From NCBI RefSeq assembly GCF_014384965.1, contig NZ_JACRSW010000040.1, forward strand, positions 1 to 64,000: DNA of 64,000 bases, given 5' to 3'. This stretch comes from Jutongia hominis (GTDB lineage Bacteria > Bacillota > Clostridia > Lachnospirales > Lachnospiraceae). The position numbers were made by a program, and so were the translations under genes. The first letter of the stretch is position 1, and each line of letters begins with the position of its first letter. This document shows, in pieces, positions 35,579 through 44,946 of this stretch. The notes under the pieces were generated by a model. The model was given only the letters and a program-made list of their open reading frames with translations. It did no database searches and had not been told where the DNA came from.

Positions 35579-36427
35579 ATGGGAATTAAAACATTTAACC
35601 CATATACACCTTCCAGAAGACACATGACAGTAATCGAAAGAACTGAGATTACAGCCGATACTCCGGAAAAGTCATTAACAGTGTCATTAAAGAAGAATGC
35701 CGGCCGTAATGCACAGGGTAAGATCACTGTAAGACATCACGGTGGTGGTTCTAGAAGAAAATATAGAATTATTGATTTTAAGAGAAACAAAGATGGTGTT
35801 GTAGGTACAGTTAAGACAATCGAGTATGATCCAAACAGAACAGCAAACATTGCATTAGTTGCATATGCTGATGGTGAGAAGGCTTATATCCTTGCTCCTA
35901 ACGGATTAAAAGTTGGTCAGAAGATCATGAATGGTCCAACAGCAGAAATCGAAGTTGGTAACTGTCTTCCACTTGAAAATATTCCAGTTGGTACTCAGAT
36001 CCATAACATCGAGCTTTATCCTGGTAAGGGCGGACAGCTTGTACGTTCCGCAGGTAACAGCGCACAGCTTATGGCAAAAGAAGGAAAGTATGCAACACTC
36101 AGACTTCCTTCAGGCGAGATGAGAATGGTTCCAATCGTTTGCCGTGCAACAGTTGGTGTTATCGGAAATGGTGAGCATGCCCTCGTAAATATCGGTAAAG
36201 CCGGACGTAAGCGTAATATGGGTATCAGACCTACCGTTCGTGGTTCTGTTATGAACCCTAATGACCATCCACATGGTGGTGGTGAAGGTAAGGCTCCAGT
36301 AGGACGCTCTGGCCCATGTACACCTTGGGGTAAACCTGCTCTTGGATTAAAGACACGTAAGAAGAACAATAAGTCAAACAAGTTGATCGTAAGAAGAAGA
36401 GATGGTAAGGCTTTAAAGGTTAAATAA
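35579..36427 (+). CDS. rplB: 50S ribosomal protein L2
   Basis: 282 residues. [16 protein letters not shown], the [22 protein letters not shown] segment and the C-terminal [18 protein letters not shown] loop (with the near-catalytic His) are diagnostic. Start 35579 follows GAAAGGAGATAACG; an ATG six codons earlier is unlikely. The 155-bp gap before it is longer than usual and has no recognisable element. Confidence 0.97.
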   Translation: MGIKTFNPYTPSRRHMTVIERTEITADTPEKSLTVSLKKNAGRNAQGKITVRHHGGGSRRKYRIIDFKRNKDGVVGTVKTIEYDPNRTANIALVAYADGEKAYILAPNGLKVGQKIMNGPTAEIEVGNCLPLENIPVGTQIHNIELYPGKGGQLVRSAGNSAQLMAKEGKYATLRLPSGEMRMVPIVCRATVGVIGNGEHALVNIGKAGRKRNMGIRPTVRGSVMNPNDHPHGGGEGKAPVGRSGPCTPWGKPALGLKTRKKNNKSNKLIVRRRDGKALKVK

Positions 36428-36498
36428 TTCCTTTAAATTACCAGATCGGTTCTAGAGAGTTGGAATAGCCGGAAAGATTCGGCAGAATGGAGGATACA

Positions 36499-36774
36499 AT
36501 GGCACGTTCATTAAAGAAAGGACCTTTCGCTGACAAGAGCCTTCTCAAGAAGGTAGATGCTGCTGTAGCATCAGGCGATTCACAGGTTATTAAGACATGG
36601 TCTCGTCGTTCCACTATTTTCCCATCATTTGTTGGATTAACATTTGCAGTACATGATGGTAGAAAGCATGTACCTGTATATGTTACAGAAGATATGGTTG
36701 GACACAAGCTCGGTGAGTTCGTTGCAACAAGAACTTACAGAGGTCATGGAAAAGACGAGAAAAAAGGTAGATAA
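36499..36774 (+). CDS. rpsS: 30S ribosomal protein S19
   Basis: 91 residues. [34 protein letters not shown] and [18 protein letters not shown] are the S19 blocks. AATGGAGGATACA precedes the chosen ATG; the ATG inside that signal is rejected. Confidence 0.96.
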   Translation: MARSLKKGPFADKSLLKKVDAAVASGDSQVIKTWSRRSTIFPSFVGLTFAVHDGRKHVPVYVTEDMVGHKLGEFVATRTYRGHGKDEKKGR

Positions 36775-36847
36775 TAAAAAGTAACTGCTCGGTGTGGCAT
36801 AAGCCACATTGGAGCAATTCATCTGAAATTGAAAGGAGGCTTCATCA

Positions 36848-37237
36848 ATGGCAAAGGGACATAGATCTCAAATTAAAAGAGAGAGAAATGAGAACCAGAA
36901 AGATACCAGACCTTCAGCAAAGTTATCATACGCAAGAGTTTCAGTGCAGAAGGCTTGTTATGTATTAGATGCCATCAGAGGCAAAGATGTTGAGACAGCA
37001 ATTGGTATTTTATCATACAATCCAAGATACGCTTCTAGCATTATTTTAAAAGTTTTACAGTCTGCAATCGCAAATGCTGAGAACAACAATGGAATGAATC
37101 CGGCAGATTTATACATTGAAGAGTGTTTTGCAAATAAAGGACCGACAATGAAGAGAATTAGACCAAGAGCTCAGGGTAGAGCTTATCGTATTGAGAAGAG
37201 AATGAGTCATATCACAGTAATTCTCAATGAGCGCTAA
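36848..37237 (+). CDS. rplV: 50S ribosomal protein L22
   Basis: 129 residues. SYARVSVQKACYVLDAIRGKDVETAIGIL, the ANAENNNGM turn and the tunnel hairpin KGPTMKRIRPRAQGRAYRIEKRMSHITV identify L22. It begins 13 nt after GAAAGGAGGC. The N-terminus is about 15 residues longer than in E. coli (basic RSQIKRERNENQKD). Confidence 0.96.
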   Translation: MAKGHRSQIKRERNENQKDTRPSAKLSYARVSVQKACYVLDAIRGKDVETAIGILSYNPRYASSIILKVLQSAIANAENNNGMNPADLYIEECFANKGPTMKRIRPRAQGRAYRIEKRMSHITVILNER

Positions 37238-37271
37238 TTATCGTTTTATTGATCGATGAAAGGAGATTGAA

Positions 37272-37940
37272 ATGGGACAGAAAGTTAATCCTCATGGTTT
37301 AAGAGTCGGTGTTATCAAGGACTGGGATTCTAATTGGTACGCAGAGGACAATTTCTCAGATTTTCTTGTAGAAGATTACAAGATCAGAGAATTCGTAAAG
37401 AAGAAATTATACAGTGCTGGAATCTCAAAAATTGAGATCGAAAGACCTACCGACAAAGTGAGAGTCATCATTCATACAGCTAAGCCTGGTTTCGTAATCG
37501 GTAAAGGTGGTGCTGAGATTGAGAACTTAAAGAAAGAATTAGTTAAAGTTTTAGATAGAAAGGTTGCTCTTGACATCAAGATCATGGATGTTAAGAACCC
37601 TGACAAACATGCACAGTTAGTTGCTGAGAATATTGCACAGCAGTTAGAGAACCGTATTTCTTTCCGTCGTGCTATGAAGTCTGCAATGAGCAGAACTTTA
37701 AAGACAGGCGCAAAGGGAATCAAGGCAGCTTGTTCTGGTCGTCTTGGTGGTGCAGATATGGCTCGTACAGAGTTCTACAGCGAGGGAACTATTCCACTTC
37801 AGACATTACGTGCTGATATTGACTATGGTTTCGCTGAGGCTGACACAACTTACGGTAAAGTTGGTGTAAAGGTATGGGTATATAATGGCGAAGTTCTTCC
37901 AGCTAAAAAAAATACAAAAAAGGAAGGGAGCGATAAATAA
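37272..37940 (+). CDS. rpsC: 30S ribosomal protein S3
   Basis: 222 residues. [21 protein letters not shown], the KH-type loop [19 protein letters not shown] and [23 protein letters not shown] mark S3, part of the mRNA entry channel and helicase. Ends in TAATG overlapping rplP. Confidence 0.97.
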   Translation: MGQKVNPHGLRVGVIKDWDSNWYAEDNFSDFLVEDYKIREFVKKKLYSAGISKIEIERPTDKVRVIIHTAKPGFVIGKGGAEIENLKKELVKVLDRKVALDIKIMDVKNPDKHAQLVAENIAQQLENRISFRRAMKSAMSRTLKTGAKGIKAACSGRLGGADMARTEFYSEGTIPLQTLRADIDYGFAEADTTYGKVGVKVWVYNGEVLPAKKNTKKEGSDK

Positions 37941-38377
37941 TGTTAATGCCAAAGAGAGTAAAGCATCGTAAACAGTTCCGCGGTAGTATGGCAGGTAAAG
38001 CGCTCCGAGGAAACAAGATTTCAAACGGTGAATATGGTATTGTGGCTTTAGAGCCAGCATGGATCAAATCAAACCAGATTGAGGCAGCCCGTATTGCTAT
38101 GACTCGTTATATCAAGCGTGGTGGTAAAGTTTGGATTAAGATTTTCCCAGATAAGCCAGTAACAAAGACTCCGGCCGAGACTCGAATGGGTAAAGGTAAA
38201 GGTGCGTTAGAATACTGGGTAGCAGTAGTTAAGCCTGGTCGTGTAATGTTCGAGATTTCAGGCGTTCCAGAAGATGTAGCAAGAGAAGCGTTACGTCTTG
38301 CAACTCATAAGTTGCCTATAAGATGTAAAGTTGTATCTCGTGCTGATTTAGAAGGAGGTGCGGGCAGTGAAGACTAA
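37940..38377 (+). CDS. rplP: 50S ribosomal protein L16
   Basis: 145 residues. [50 protein letters not shown] and [19 protein letters not shown] identify L16, which organises the A-site side of the peptidyl-transferase centre. Its end overlaps the rpmC start by 11 bp. Confidence 0.97.
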   Translation: MLMPKRVKHRKQFRGSMAGKALRGNKISNGEYGIVALEPAWIKSNQIEAARIAMTRYIKRGGKVWIKIFPDKPVTKTPAETRMGKGKGALEYWVAVVKPGRVMFEISGVPEDVAREALRLATHKLPIRCKVVSRADLEGGAGSED

Positions 38378-38567
38378 GCAGTTTATGGAAGATTTAAAGA
38401 GTAAATCTGCAGCAGAATTAAATGAAGATTTAGTTGCAGCTAAGAAGGAACTTTTCAATTTGAGATTCCAGAACGCAACAAACCAGTTGGATAATACAAG
38501 TAGAATCAAAGAGGTTAAAAAGAATATCGCAAGAATTCAGACAGTGCTCGCAGCACAGAAGGCATAA
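38367..38567 (+). CDS. rpmC: 50S ribosomal protein L29
   Basis: 66 residues. [18 protein letters not shown] with [36 protein letters not shown] is typical. A GTG start at 38367 is preferred over the GTG three codons upstream because it places AAGGAGGTG at normal distance and yields the family N-terminus. Confidence 0.94.
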   Translation: MKTKQFMEDLKSKSAAELNEDLVAAKKELFNLRFQNATNQLDNTSRIKEVKKNIARIQTVLAAQKA

Positions 38568-38613
38568 TTGATTCAATATAGTTTGCATACAACATGGAAA
38601 GGAGGAACCTGTT

Positions 38614-38868
38614 GTGGAGAGAAATCTTAGAAAAACCCGTGTAGGTAAAGTTGTTAGTGATAAGATGGATAAGACAATCGTTGTTGCTGTAGTAGATAAC
38701 GTAAAGCATCCACTTTATGGAAAGATCGTTAAGAGAACTTACAAATTAAAGGCTCATGACGAAGAGAATACATGCAAGATTGGTGACAGAGTAAGAGTTA
38801 TGGAGACAAGACCATTATCAAAAGACAAGAGATGGAGACTTGTAGAAGTAATCGAAAGAGCAAAATAA
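38614..38868 (+). CDS. rpsQ: 30S ribosomal protein S17
   Basis: 84 residues. [24 protein letters not shown] and [21 protein letters not shown], then [23 protein letters not shown], identify S17. The GTG start follows GAAAGGAGGAACC. Confidence 0.96.
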   Translation: MERNLRKTRVGKVVSDKMDKTIVVAVVDNVKHPLYGKIVKRTYKLKAHDEENTCKIGDRVRVMETRPLSKDKRWRLVEVIERAK

Positions 38869-38960
38869 TTTTGCCGGTCATCGAATTTACTGTGTAATGC
38901 AGTGAAATTGACGTAACAAATGTTAGGCCGTGAACGTTGCGGCGGAATATGGAGGTAATC

Positions 38961-39329
38961 ATGGTACAGCAGGAATCAAGACTTAAGGTAGCTGATAATA
39001 CAGGTGCTAAAGAACTTCTTTGTATCAGAGTTATGGGCGGCTCAACCAGAAGATATGCCAACATCGGTGATGTTATTGTTGCTTCTGTTAAAGATGCAAC
39101 ACCAGGCGGTGTTGTAAAGAAAGGTGACGTTGTGAAAGCCGTTGTAGTTCGTACTGTTAATAAGACACGTCGTCCGGATGGATCTTATATCAGATTTGAT
39201 GAGAACGCAGCTGTAATCATCAAAGATGATAAGACACCAAGAGGAACACGTATCTTTGGACCAGTCGCTAGAGAATTAAGAGACAAACAGTTCATGAAAA
39301 TCGTTTCATTAGCACCAGAAGTTTTATAA
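38961..39329 (+). CDS. rplN: 50S ribosomal protein L14
   Basis: 122 residues. [28 protein letters not shown] and [27 protein letters not shown] are unmistakable L14 blocks. Start 38961 lies behind ATGGAGGTAATC; the frame upstream of it is not part of the gene. Confidence 0.97.
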   Translation: MVQQESRLKVADNTGAKELLCIRVMGGSTRRYANIGDVIVASVKDATPGGVVKKGDVVKAVVVRTVNKTRRPDGSYIRFDENAAVIIKDDKTPRGTRIFGPVARELRDKQFMKIVSLAPEVL

Positions 39330-39342
39330 GGGAGGTGTCATT

Positions 39343-39648
39343 GTGGCAACTAGCAAGATTAAGAAAGGTGATACTGTAAAGGTTATCACCGGTAAAGATA
39401 AAGGTAGAGAAGGCAAGGTAACATCTGTAAAAGATGGTAAAGTTGTGATCGAAGGTATCAACCAGGTTACAAAGCACACAAAACCTAGTCAGGCAAACCC
39501 ACAGGGTGGAATTGTACAGCAGTCTGCTCCTATCGATATGTCTAACGTAATGTATGTTAGCAAAGGAAAAGCTTCCCGTGTCGGATTTAAAATGGAAGGC
39601 GATAAGAAAGTTCGTTATGCCAAGGCAACTGGTGAAGTAATCGATTAA
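39343..39648 (+). CDS. rplX: 50S ribosomal protein L24
   Basis: 101 residues with an N-terminal KOW motif ([21 protein letters not shown]) and [20 protein letters not shown]. One of the two assembly-initiator proteins of the large subunit. The GTG start is 7 nt behind GGGAGGTGTC, 13 bp after rplN. Confidence 0.96.
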   Translation: MATSKIKKGDTVKVITGKDKGREGKVTSVKDGKVVIEGINQVTKHTKPSQANPQGGIVQQSAPIDMSNVMYVSKGKASRVGFKMEGDKKVRYAKATGEVID

Positions 39649-39670
39649 TTTGGAAAGGAGGAAATAAAAG

Positions 39671-40210
39671 TTGACTCGTTTATATGAAACTTATAAAAAT
39701 GAAATTGTCGATGCAATGACAAAGAAGTTTGGTTATAAAAACGTTATGCAGGTACCTAAGCTTGCAAAGATTGTTGTAAATATGGGTATCGGTGAAGCAA
39801 AAGAGAACTCTAAGGTTCTCGATGCCGCTGTTGCTGAGTTAGAGACTATCACAGGACAGAAGGCAGTTACAACAAAGGCTAAGAATTCTATCGCTAACTT
39901 CAAGTTAAGAGAAGGAATGCCTATCGGTTGTAAGGTTACTTTAAGGGGTGACAAGATGTATGAGTTCTTAGATCGTCTTGTGAATTTAGCATTACCTCGT
40001 GTACGTGACTTCAGAGGTGTTAACCCTAATGCTTTTGATGGTAGAGGTAACTATGCACTTGGTATCAAGGAACAGTTGATCTTCCCTGAAATCGAATATG
40101 ACAAAGTTGACAAGGTTAGAGGTATGGACGTAATTGTTGTTACTACAGCTGAAACAGATGAAGAGGCTCGTGAATTATTAACACAGTTCGGTATGCCTTT
40201 CAAGAAATAA
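39671..40210 (+). CDS. rplE: 50S ribosomal protein L5
   Basis: 179 residues. [47 protein letters not shown], and [32 protein letters not shown] identify L5, which carries 5S rRNA and contacts the P-site tRNA. The TTG start is supported by GAAAGGAGGAAATAAAAG. Confidence 0.96.
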   Translation: MTRLYETYKNEIVDAMTKKFGYKNVMQVPKLAKIVVNMGIGEAKENSKVLDAAVAELETITGQKAVTTKAKNSIANFKLREGMPIGCKVTLRGDKMYEFLDRLVNLALPRVRDFRGVNPNAFDGRGNYALGIKEQLIFPEIEYDKVDKVRGMDVIVVTTAETDEEARELLTQFGMPFKK

Positions 40211-40221
40211 GGAGGAAAATC

Positions 40222-40407
40222 ATGGCTAAAACTTCTATGAAAGTTAAGCAGCAGCGTAAGGCTAAATTCTCTTCAAGAGAATACAGCCGTTGCAAGATTT
40301 GTGGTCGTCCACATGCTTATTTAAGAAAATACGGAATTTGCAGAATCTGCTTCCGTGAGTTGGCTTATAAAGGACAGATTCCAGGCGTGAAGAAAGCAAG
40401 CTGGTAA
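40222..40407 (+). CDS. rpsZ: 30S ribosomal protein S14 type Z (zinc-binding)
   Basis: 61 residues: [26 protein letters not shown] holds the C-x2-C-x12-C-x2-C zinc site of the short (type Z) S14. It begins 11 bp after rplE behind AAGGAGGAAAATC. Confidence 0.97.
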   Translation: MAKTSMKVKQQRKAKFSSREYSRCKICGRPHAYLRKYGICRICFRELAYKGQIPGVKKASW

Positions 40408-40422
40408 GGAGGTAAAACTAAG

Positions 40423-40824
40423 ATGATGACGAGCGATCCTATTGCAGATATGCTTACAAGAATTCGTAATGCGAATACAGCAAAGCACGATACAGTGGAT
40501 GTACCTTGTTCAAAGATGAAGGTTTCTATCGCAGAAATCCTTTTAAAAGAAGGTTACATTAAGAAATTCGATATGATTGACGTTGATGGTATCAGCATGA
40601 TTCATATTACATTAAAATATGGTGCAGACAAGAATGAAAAGATTATTACAGGTTTAAAGAGAATCTCTAAACCAGGTCTTCGTGTTTATGCATCAAAAGA
40701 AGAGCTTCCACGAGTACTCGGTGGTCTTGGTATTGCCATTGTTTCAACAAACAAGGGCGTTATGACAGACAAAGAAGCAAGAAAAGAAAACGTAGGCGGC
40801 GAGGTACTTGCATTCGTTTGGTAG
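40423..40824 (+). CDS. rpsH: 30S ribosomal protein S8
   Basis: 133 residues. [31 protein letters not shown] at the start and [31 protein letters not shown] at the end are the S8 hallmarks. Two adjacent ATG codons (40423 and 40426) are possible; both follow AAGGAGGTAAAAC. It is the translational repressor of the spc genes in E. coli; whether that applies here is unknown. Confidence 0.96.
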   Translation: MMTSDPIADMLTRIRNANTAKHDTVDVPCSKMKVSIAEILLKEGYIKKFDMIDVDGISMIHITLKYGADKNEKIITGLKRISKPGLRVYASKEELPRVLGGLGIAIVSTNKGVMTDKEARKENVGGEVLAFVW

Positions 40825-40877
40825 TTTCCGGATGAATGTAGTTATCGCTACAAGTACAGAAAATGGAGGTGCACGGC

Positions 40878-41420
40878 ATGTCACGTATCGGAAGAATGCC
40901 TATCGCGGTACCGGCAGGAGTTACTGTTGATATTGCAGAAAATAATAAAGTGACTGTAAAAGGACCAAAGGGTACTCTTGAAAGAGTTTTACCTGCTGAG
41001 ATGACAATTAAGTTAGAGAATGACGAAATCGTTGTTACTCGTCCAAATGACTTAAAGAAAATGAAATCTCTTCATGGTCTTACAAGATCTCTTCTTAACA
41101 ACATGGTAATTGGTGTTACAGAAGGATATCAGAAAGAGCTCGAAGTAAACGGTGTTGGTTACAGAGCTCAGAAGAAGGGTAAAGTATTAACACTTTCTCT
41201 TGGATATTCTCATCCTGTAGAGATGGAAGATCCTGACGGTGTCGAAGTTGAAGTCGAAGGACAGAACAAGATCATTGTTAAAGGTATCGACAAAGAAAAA
41301 GTTGGCCAATACGCTGCTGAAATCAGAGAAAAGAGAGCTCCGGAACCATATAAAGGTAAGGGTATCAAATACGCTGATGAAGTTATTAGACGTAAAGTTG
41401 GTAAGACAGGTAAAAAATAA
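40878..41420 (+). CDS. rplF: 50S ribosomal protein L6
   Basis: 180 residues. [45 protein letters not shown] and [28 protein letters not shown] are diagnostic. ATGGAGGTGCACGGC lies just before the chosen ATG, ruling out the one inside the ribosome binding site. Confidence 0.97.
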   Translation: MSRIGRMPIAVPAGVTVDIAENNKVTVKGPKGTLERVLPAEMTIKLENDEIVVTRPNDLKKMKSLHGLTRSLLNNMVIGVTEGYQKELEVNGVGYRAQKKGKVLTLSLGYSHPVEMEDPDGVEVEVEGQNKIIVKGIDKEKVGQYAAEIREKRAPEPYKGKGIKYADEVIRRKVGKTGKK

Positions 41421-41439
41421 TTAAAGGAGTGATAATACG

Positions 41440-41832
41440 ATGATTAAGAAGCAGTCAAGAGTAGAAGTTCGTGTGAAAAAACACATGAAGGTTCGTAATC
41501 GTCTTTCAGGAACAACTGAGAGACCACGTTTAGCTGTATTTAGAAGCAACAATCATATGTACGCTCAGATTATTGACGACACAGTTATTGATGCCAATGG
41601 TAACAAGTCTGGTGCAACACTCGTTGCTGCATCTACATTAGACAAAGATGTTAAAGATGGTTTAACAAAAACAAACAATGTAGAAGCAGCTGCAAAGCTT
41701 GGTGAAGCGATCGCTAAGAAAGCAGCAGATAAAGGTATTACAAACGTTGTCTTTGATAGAGGCGGTTTCATATATCAGGGTAAGATCAAGGCTTTAGCTG
41801 AAGCAGCCAGAGAAGCCGGATTAAATTTCTAG
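41440..41832 (+). CDS. rplR: 50S ribosomal protein L18
   Basis: 130 residues. [29 protein letters not shown] and [28 protein letters not shown] mark L18, a 5S rRNA binder. TTAAAGGAGTGATAAT precedes the ATG. Confidence 0.96.
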   Translation: MIKKQSRVEVRVKKHMKVRNRLSGTTERPRLAVFRSNNHMYAQIIDDTVIDANGNKSGATLVAASTLDKDVKDGLTKTNNVEAAAKLGEAIAKKAADKGITNVVFDRGGFIYQGKIKALAEAAREAGLNF

Positions 41833-41902
41833 GCTCTGTTGAACGTAATCTTTTTGGAAAGATTCAAAAAGGATGGATATTAATTTAGGAGGAAAACAAC
41901 TC

Positions 41903-42412
41903 ATGAAACGTACAATTATTGATACTAGCAATTTAGAGCTAGAAGATAATGTAGTAACGATCAAACGTGTAACCAAGGTTGTAAAAGGTGGACGTAACAT
42001 GAGATTTACTGCATTAGTAGTAGTTGGCGATAAGAACGGACATGTAGGTGTAGGTCTTGGTAAAGCAGCCGAGATTCCAGAAGCTATCCGTAAAGGAAGA
42101 GAAGATGCTACTAAGAAATTAGTAGAAGTTCCTATGGATGAGAATGGTAGTGTACCACATGACTTCACAGGTAAATTTGGAAGTGCTTCCGTTTTGATCA
42201 AGAAAGCTCCAGAAGGTACAGGTATCATCGCCGGTGGTCCTGTTCGTTGCGTACTCGAGCTTGCAGGATACAAGAACATTCGTACAAAGTCTCTTGGTTC
42301 TAACAACAAACAGAACGTTGTACTTGCAGCTATTGAAGGTCTTAATAACTTAAAGACTCCGGAAGAAGTTGCTAAGGCTCGTGGCATTTCTGTTGAAGAA
42401 CTTTTAGGCTAA
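41903..42412 (+). CDS. rpsE: 30S ribosomal protein S5
   Basis: 169 residues. [33 protein letters not shown] and [31 protein letters not shown] identify S5, a fidelity protein. The start at 41903 is set by TTAGGAGGAAAAC; the frame upstream of it is not coding. Confidence 0.97.
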   Translation: MKRTIIDTSNLELEDNVVTIKRVTKVVKGGRNMRFTALVVVGDKNGHVGVGLGKAAEIPEAIRKGREDATKKLVEVPMDENGSVPHDFTGKFGSASVLIKKAPEGTGIIAGGPVRCVLELAGYKNIRTKSLGSNNKQNVVLAAIEGLNNLKTPEEVAKARGISVEELLG

Positions 42413-42434
42413 TTTGAAAGGATGGAATCGAATT

Positions 42435-42617
42435 ATGGCAGATAAGTTAAAAGTTACTTTAGTAAAGTCTACTATTGGTGCCATTCCAAAGCAGCGTGCA
42501 ACTGTTGAAGCTTTAGGTTTAAAGAAGATCGGTAAGACAGTAGAGCTGCCTAACAACGATGCTGTTAAAGGCATGGTTTGGCATGTAAGACATCTTGTAA
42601 AGGTGGAAGAAATCTAG
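42435..42617 (+). CDS. rpmD: 50S ribosomal protein L30
   Basis: 60 residues. KVTLVKSTIGAIPKQRATVEALGLKKIGKTVELPNN is typical of L30. ATG 42435 follows GAAAGGATGG. It is the last gene before an internal terminator that splits the spc operon. Confidence 0.94.
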   Translation: MADKLKVTLVKSTIGAIPKQRATVEALGLKKIGKTVELPNNDAVKGMVWHVRHLVKVEEI

Positions 42618-42636
42618 TAGTCATACAAAGATGAAC

Positions 42637-42697
42637 GCTATAAGTGAAAGGTTGGGCTTGCCTTTGGGCAGCCTGGATCTTCACTTATAGCTTTTTT
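42637..42697 (+). terminator. Internal terminator between rpmD and rplO
   Basis: GCTATAAGTGAA/TTCACTTATAGC (12-bp stem) enclosing AGGTTG/CAGCCT, followed by TTTTTTG. It is as strong as terminators at operon ends. Confidence 0.85.
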
Positions 42698-42762
42698 GTT
42701 TTTGCTGATTATAAAAAAATTCAAAAAAGACTAGCCAAACAGCTATACATTATGGTAAAATA

Positions 42763-42791
42763 TTGACTTGTGGCAGAGTTTTTATTATGTA
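42763..42791 (+). promoter_or_regulatory. Promoter of the rplO-secY unit
   Basis: TTGACT - 17 bp - TATGTA, directly behind the internal terminator. A weaker TATTAT overlaps the -10 region at a shorter spacing. Confidence 0.6.
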
Positions 42792-42794
42792 GCG

Positions 42795-42880
42795 AGGGTA
42801 GTGCCGCATACCCGTTAGTGATCAGACTCCGTACCGCGAAGAAGGAAAGAGAAAAGGTACGAAAAAAGGAGTCACCAGTT
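42795..42880 (+). promoter_or_regulatory. Structured leader of rplO
   Basis: GGGTA-GTGCCGCA-TACCC is followed by a two-part stem, GACTCC/GGAGTC and GTACC/GGTAC, with purine-rich internal loops (AGAAGGAAAGAG). The outer stem ends 11 nt before the rplO ribosome binding site, so ribosomal-protein autoregulation is plausible. Confidence 0.5.
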
Positions 42881-42894
42881 TTTAGGAGGTAAAC

Positions 42895-43365
42895 ATGAAT
42901 TTATCAAATTTGAGTCCGGCAAAAGGATCAAAGCAGAGCGACAACTTTAGAAGAGGTCGTGGACACGGTTCAGGAAATGGTAAGACAGCAGGTAAGGGAC
43001 ATAAGGGTCAGAAGGCTCGTTCAGGCGCTCCACGTCCGGGTTTTGAAGGTGGACAGTTACCACTTTATATGCGTCTTCCAAAGAGAGGATTTACAAACAT
43101 CAACTCTCTTGAGATTATTGCAGTAAATGTTGACAAGCTTAACAAGTTCAACGATGGTGATGTTGTAACTGTAGAAACATTACAGGAGAAGGGCATCATT
43201 AATAATCCTAAGGATGGAGTTAAGATACTCGGAAATGGAGAATTAACTAAGAAGCTTACAGTTCAGTTAAAAGCTTATGGTGTAAAGGGTAAAAAGAATC
43301 AGCCATTTAGTAAAACTGCGGTAGAAAAGATTGAAGCTCTTGGTGGAAAAGCTGAGGTGATCTAA
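42895..43365 (+). CDS. rplO: 50S ribosomal protein L15
   Basis: 156 residues. [43 protein letters not shown] is the Gly-Arg-rich L15 extension, and [18 protein letters not shown] follows. TTTTAGGAGGTAAAC precedes the ATG. The stop is two bases before secY, so both are co-translated from the new promoter. Confidence 0.96.
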   Translation: MNLSNLSPAKGSKQSDNFRRGRGHGSGNGKTAGKGHKGQKARSGAPRPGFEGGQLPLYMRLPKRGFTNINSLEIIAVNVDKLNKFNDGDVVTVETLQEKGIINNPKDGVKILGNGELTKKLTVQLKAYGVKGKKNQPFSKTAVEKIEALGGKAEVI

Positions 43366-43367
43366 GG

Positions 43368-44705
43368 ATGTTTGAAACAGTCCGCAATGCATTTAAGATT
43401 AAAGATCTTAGAAAAAAGATTTTGTATACTTTTATGGTATTGATCGTGGTACGAATCGGATGTCAGCTTCCGGTGCCGGGAGTCGATGCATCTGTTATAT
43501 CTGAGTGGTTTAATGAAAACAACTCACTGGACTTCTTTAACCAGTTGACCGGTGGTTCATTCTCTCAGATGTCGATTTTTGCATTGAATATCACGCCATA
43601 CATTACGGCTTCTATCATCTTGCAATTATTAACAATTGCGATTCCTCGCTTGGAAGAACTTCATAAAGACGGAGAAGAAGGTAGAAAAAAAATTGGTGAA
43701 TATACAAGATATTTATCAGTTGCTCTTGCAGTAGTAGAAAGTGCAGCAATGGCATATGGCTTCGGTAGAAGCGGATATTTAACAAATGGTGTGTCTTTCA
43801 CATCAATCGCTGTTATCGTTGTTTCATTAACTACAGGTGCAAGTTTCTTGATGTGGTTAGGTGAGCAGGTTACAGAAAAGGGTGTTGGTAATGGTATTTC
43901 TATTATCCTGTTATACAACATTGTTTCCCGTATGCCGGAGGATATGATGACTTTATTTGAGAAATTCGTATCCGGTGCATCCAATGTAACAAATGGTTTA
44001 TTGGCTGCTATTGTTATCATTGCAGTTATTATTGCAACAGTTGTATTCATTATCATCCTCTCTGATGGTGAAAGAAGAATCAATGTACAATATTCAAAGA
44101 AAACACAGGGTAGAAAGCTTGTTGGCGGACAGTCTTCACATATTCCGTTGAAGATCAATACCGCAGGTGTTATCCCGGTTATCTTTGCAGGATCTTTATT
44201 CCAGATGCCGATCGTTATCGCAGGATTTGCAGGTGTTCAGCCGGCAACCGGTGCAAAGGCATCTATTGGACAGAAGATCTTAACACTTTTGAACCAGAAC
44301 TCTTGGTGTAAATTCGGAAGTTTTGGTGAGTTTAAGTATACGTTGGGATTAGTAATTTATGTATTATTGTTGATTTTCTTTGCATACTTCTATACATCAA
44401 TTACTTTCAACCCACAGGAAGTATCTATGAACATGAAGAAGCAGGGTGGCTTCATTCCGGGTATCCGTCCCGGTAAGCCAACGGTAGATTATCTGACAAA
44501 TGTACTCAACAGCATCATCTTTATTGGTGCGATCGGATTATCTATTGTAGCTATCATTCCAATCTTCTTCTCAGGTGCTTTCGGAGCCGATGTTTCATTC
44601 GGTGGTACATCATTGATCATTATCGTTGGTGTCGTTCTTGAAACATTAAAACAGATTGAATCACAGATGCTGGTTCGTCATTACAGAGGTTTCATCAGCG
44701 AATAA
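43368..44705 (+). CDS. secY: Protein translocase subunit SecY
   Basis: A 445-residue channel protein with ten membrane segments. Landmarks: LVVRIGCQLPVPGVD, SQMSIFALNITPYITASIILQLL, GNGISIIL and the cytosolic YSKKTQGRKLVGGQSSHIPLKINTAGVIPVIFA loop, plus MKKQGGFIPGIRPGKPT. In most firmicutes adk follows directly; here 5.4 kb of other genes intervene. Confidence 0.97.
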   Translation: MFETVRNAFKIKDLRKKILYTFMVLIVVRIGCQLPVPGVDASVISEWFNENNSLDFFNQLTGGSFSQMSIFALNITPYITASIILQLLTIAIPRLEELHKDGEEGRKKIGEYTRYLSVALAVVESAAMAYGFGRSGYLTNGVSFTSIAVIVVSLTTGASFLMWLGEQVTEKGVGNGISIILLYNIVSRMPEDMMTLFEKFVSGASNVTNGLLAAIVIIAVIIATVVFIIILSDGERRINVQYSKKTQGRKLVGGQSSHIPLKINTAGVIPVIFAGSLFQMPIVIAGFAGVQPATGAKASIGQKILTLLNQNSWCKFGSFGEFKYTLGLVIYVLLLIFFAYFYTSITFNPQEVSMNMKKQGGFIPGIRPGKPTVDYLTNVLNSIIFIGAIGLSIVAIIPIFFSGAFGADVSFGGTSLIIIVGVVLETLKQIESQMLVRHYRGFISE

Positions 44706-44762
44706 TCAGGATCCGTATACGATCGAATATTTACAAAAAACAAATATCGATTATGTTTTTTC

Positions 44763-44802
44763 AAAGGGCAACGATGTCTATTCAGATGTCGCTGCCCTTT
44801 TT
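44763..44802 (+). terminator. Terminator of rplO-secY
   Basis: AAAGGGCA with TGCCCTTT and an inner GATGTC/GATGTC-type imperfect stem, followed by TTTTT. The 93-bp repeat starts directly after it. Confidence 0.85.
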
Positions 44803-44895
44803 GCTATATAGGAAAATGCTCGTACAGTAGCGGTACACCAACAAGAATTGCTTTAGCAATTCTTGGAGTGCAAAGCGCTGGCTTTGCACTTTTTT
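44803..44895. repeat. Single copy of the 93-bp terminator-carrying repeat
   Basis: It matches the units at 30691-30969 over the whole length, including the AAGAATTGC/GCAATTCTT palindrome and AGTGCAAAGC-GCTG-GCTTTGCACT plus T run. As at spoVG, it lies right behind a host terminator. Confidence 0.93.
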
Positions 44896-44946
44896 GTTTG
44901 TTGTTTTGACGGAACAGGAAAATAAGATGACATGGGAGGTAGACAG

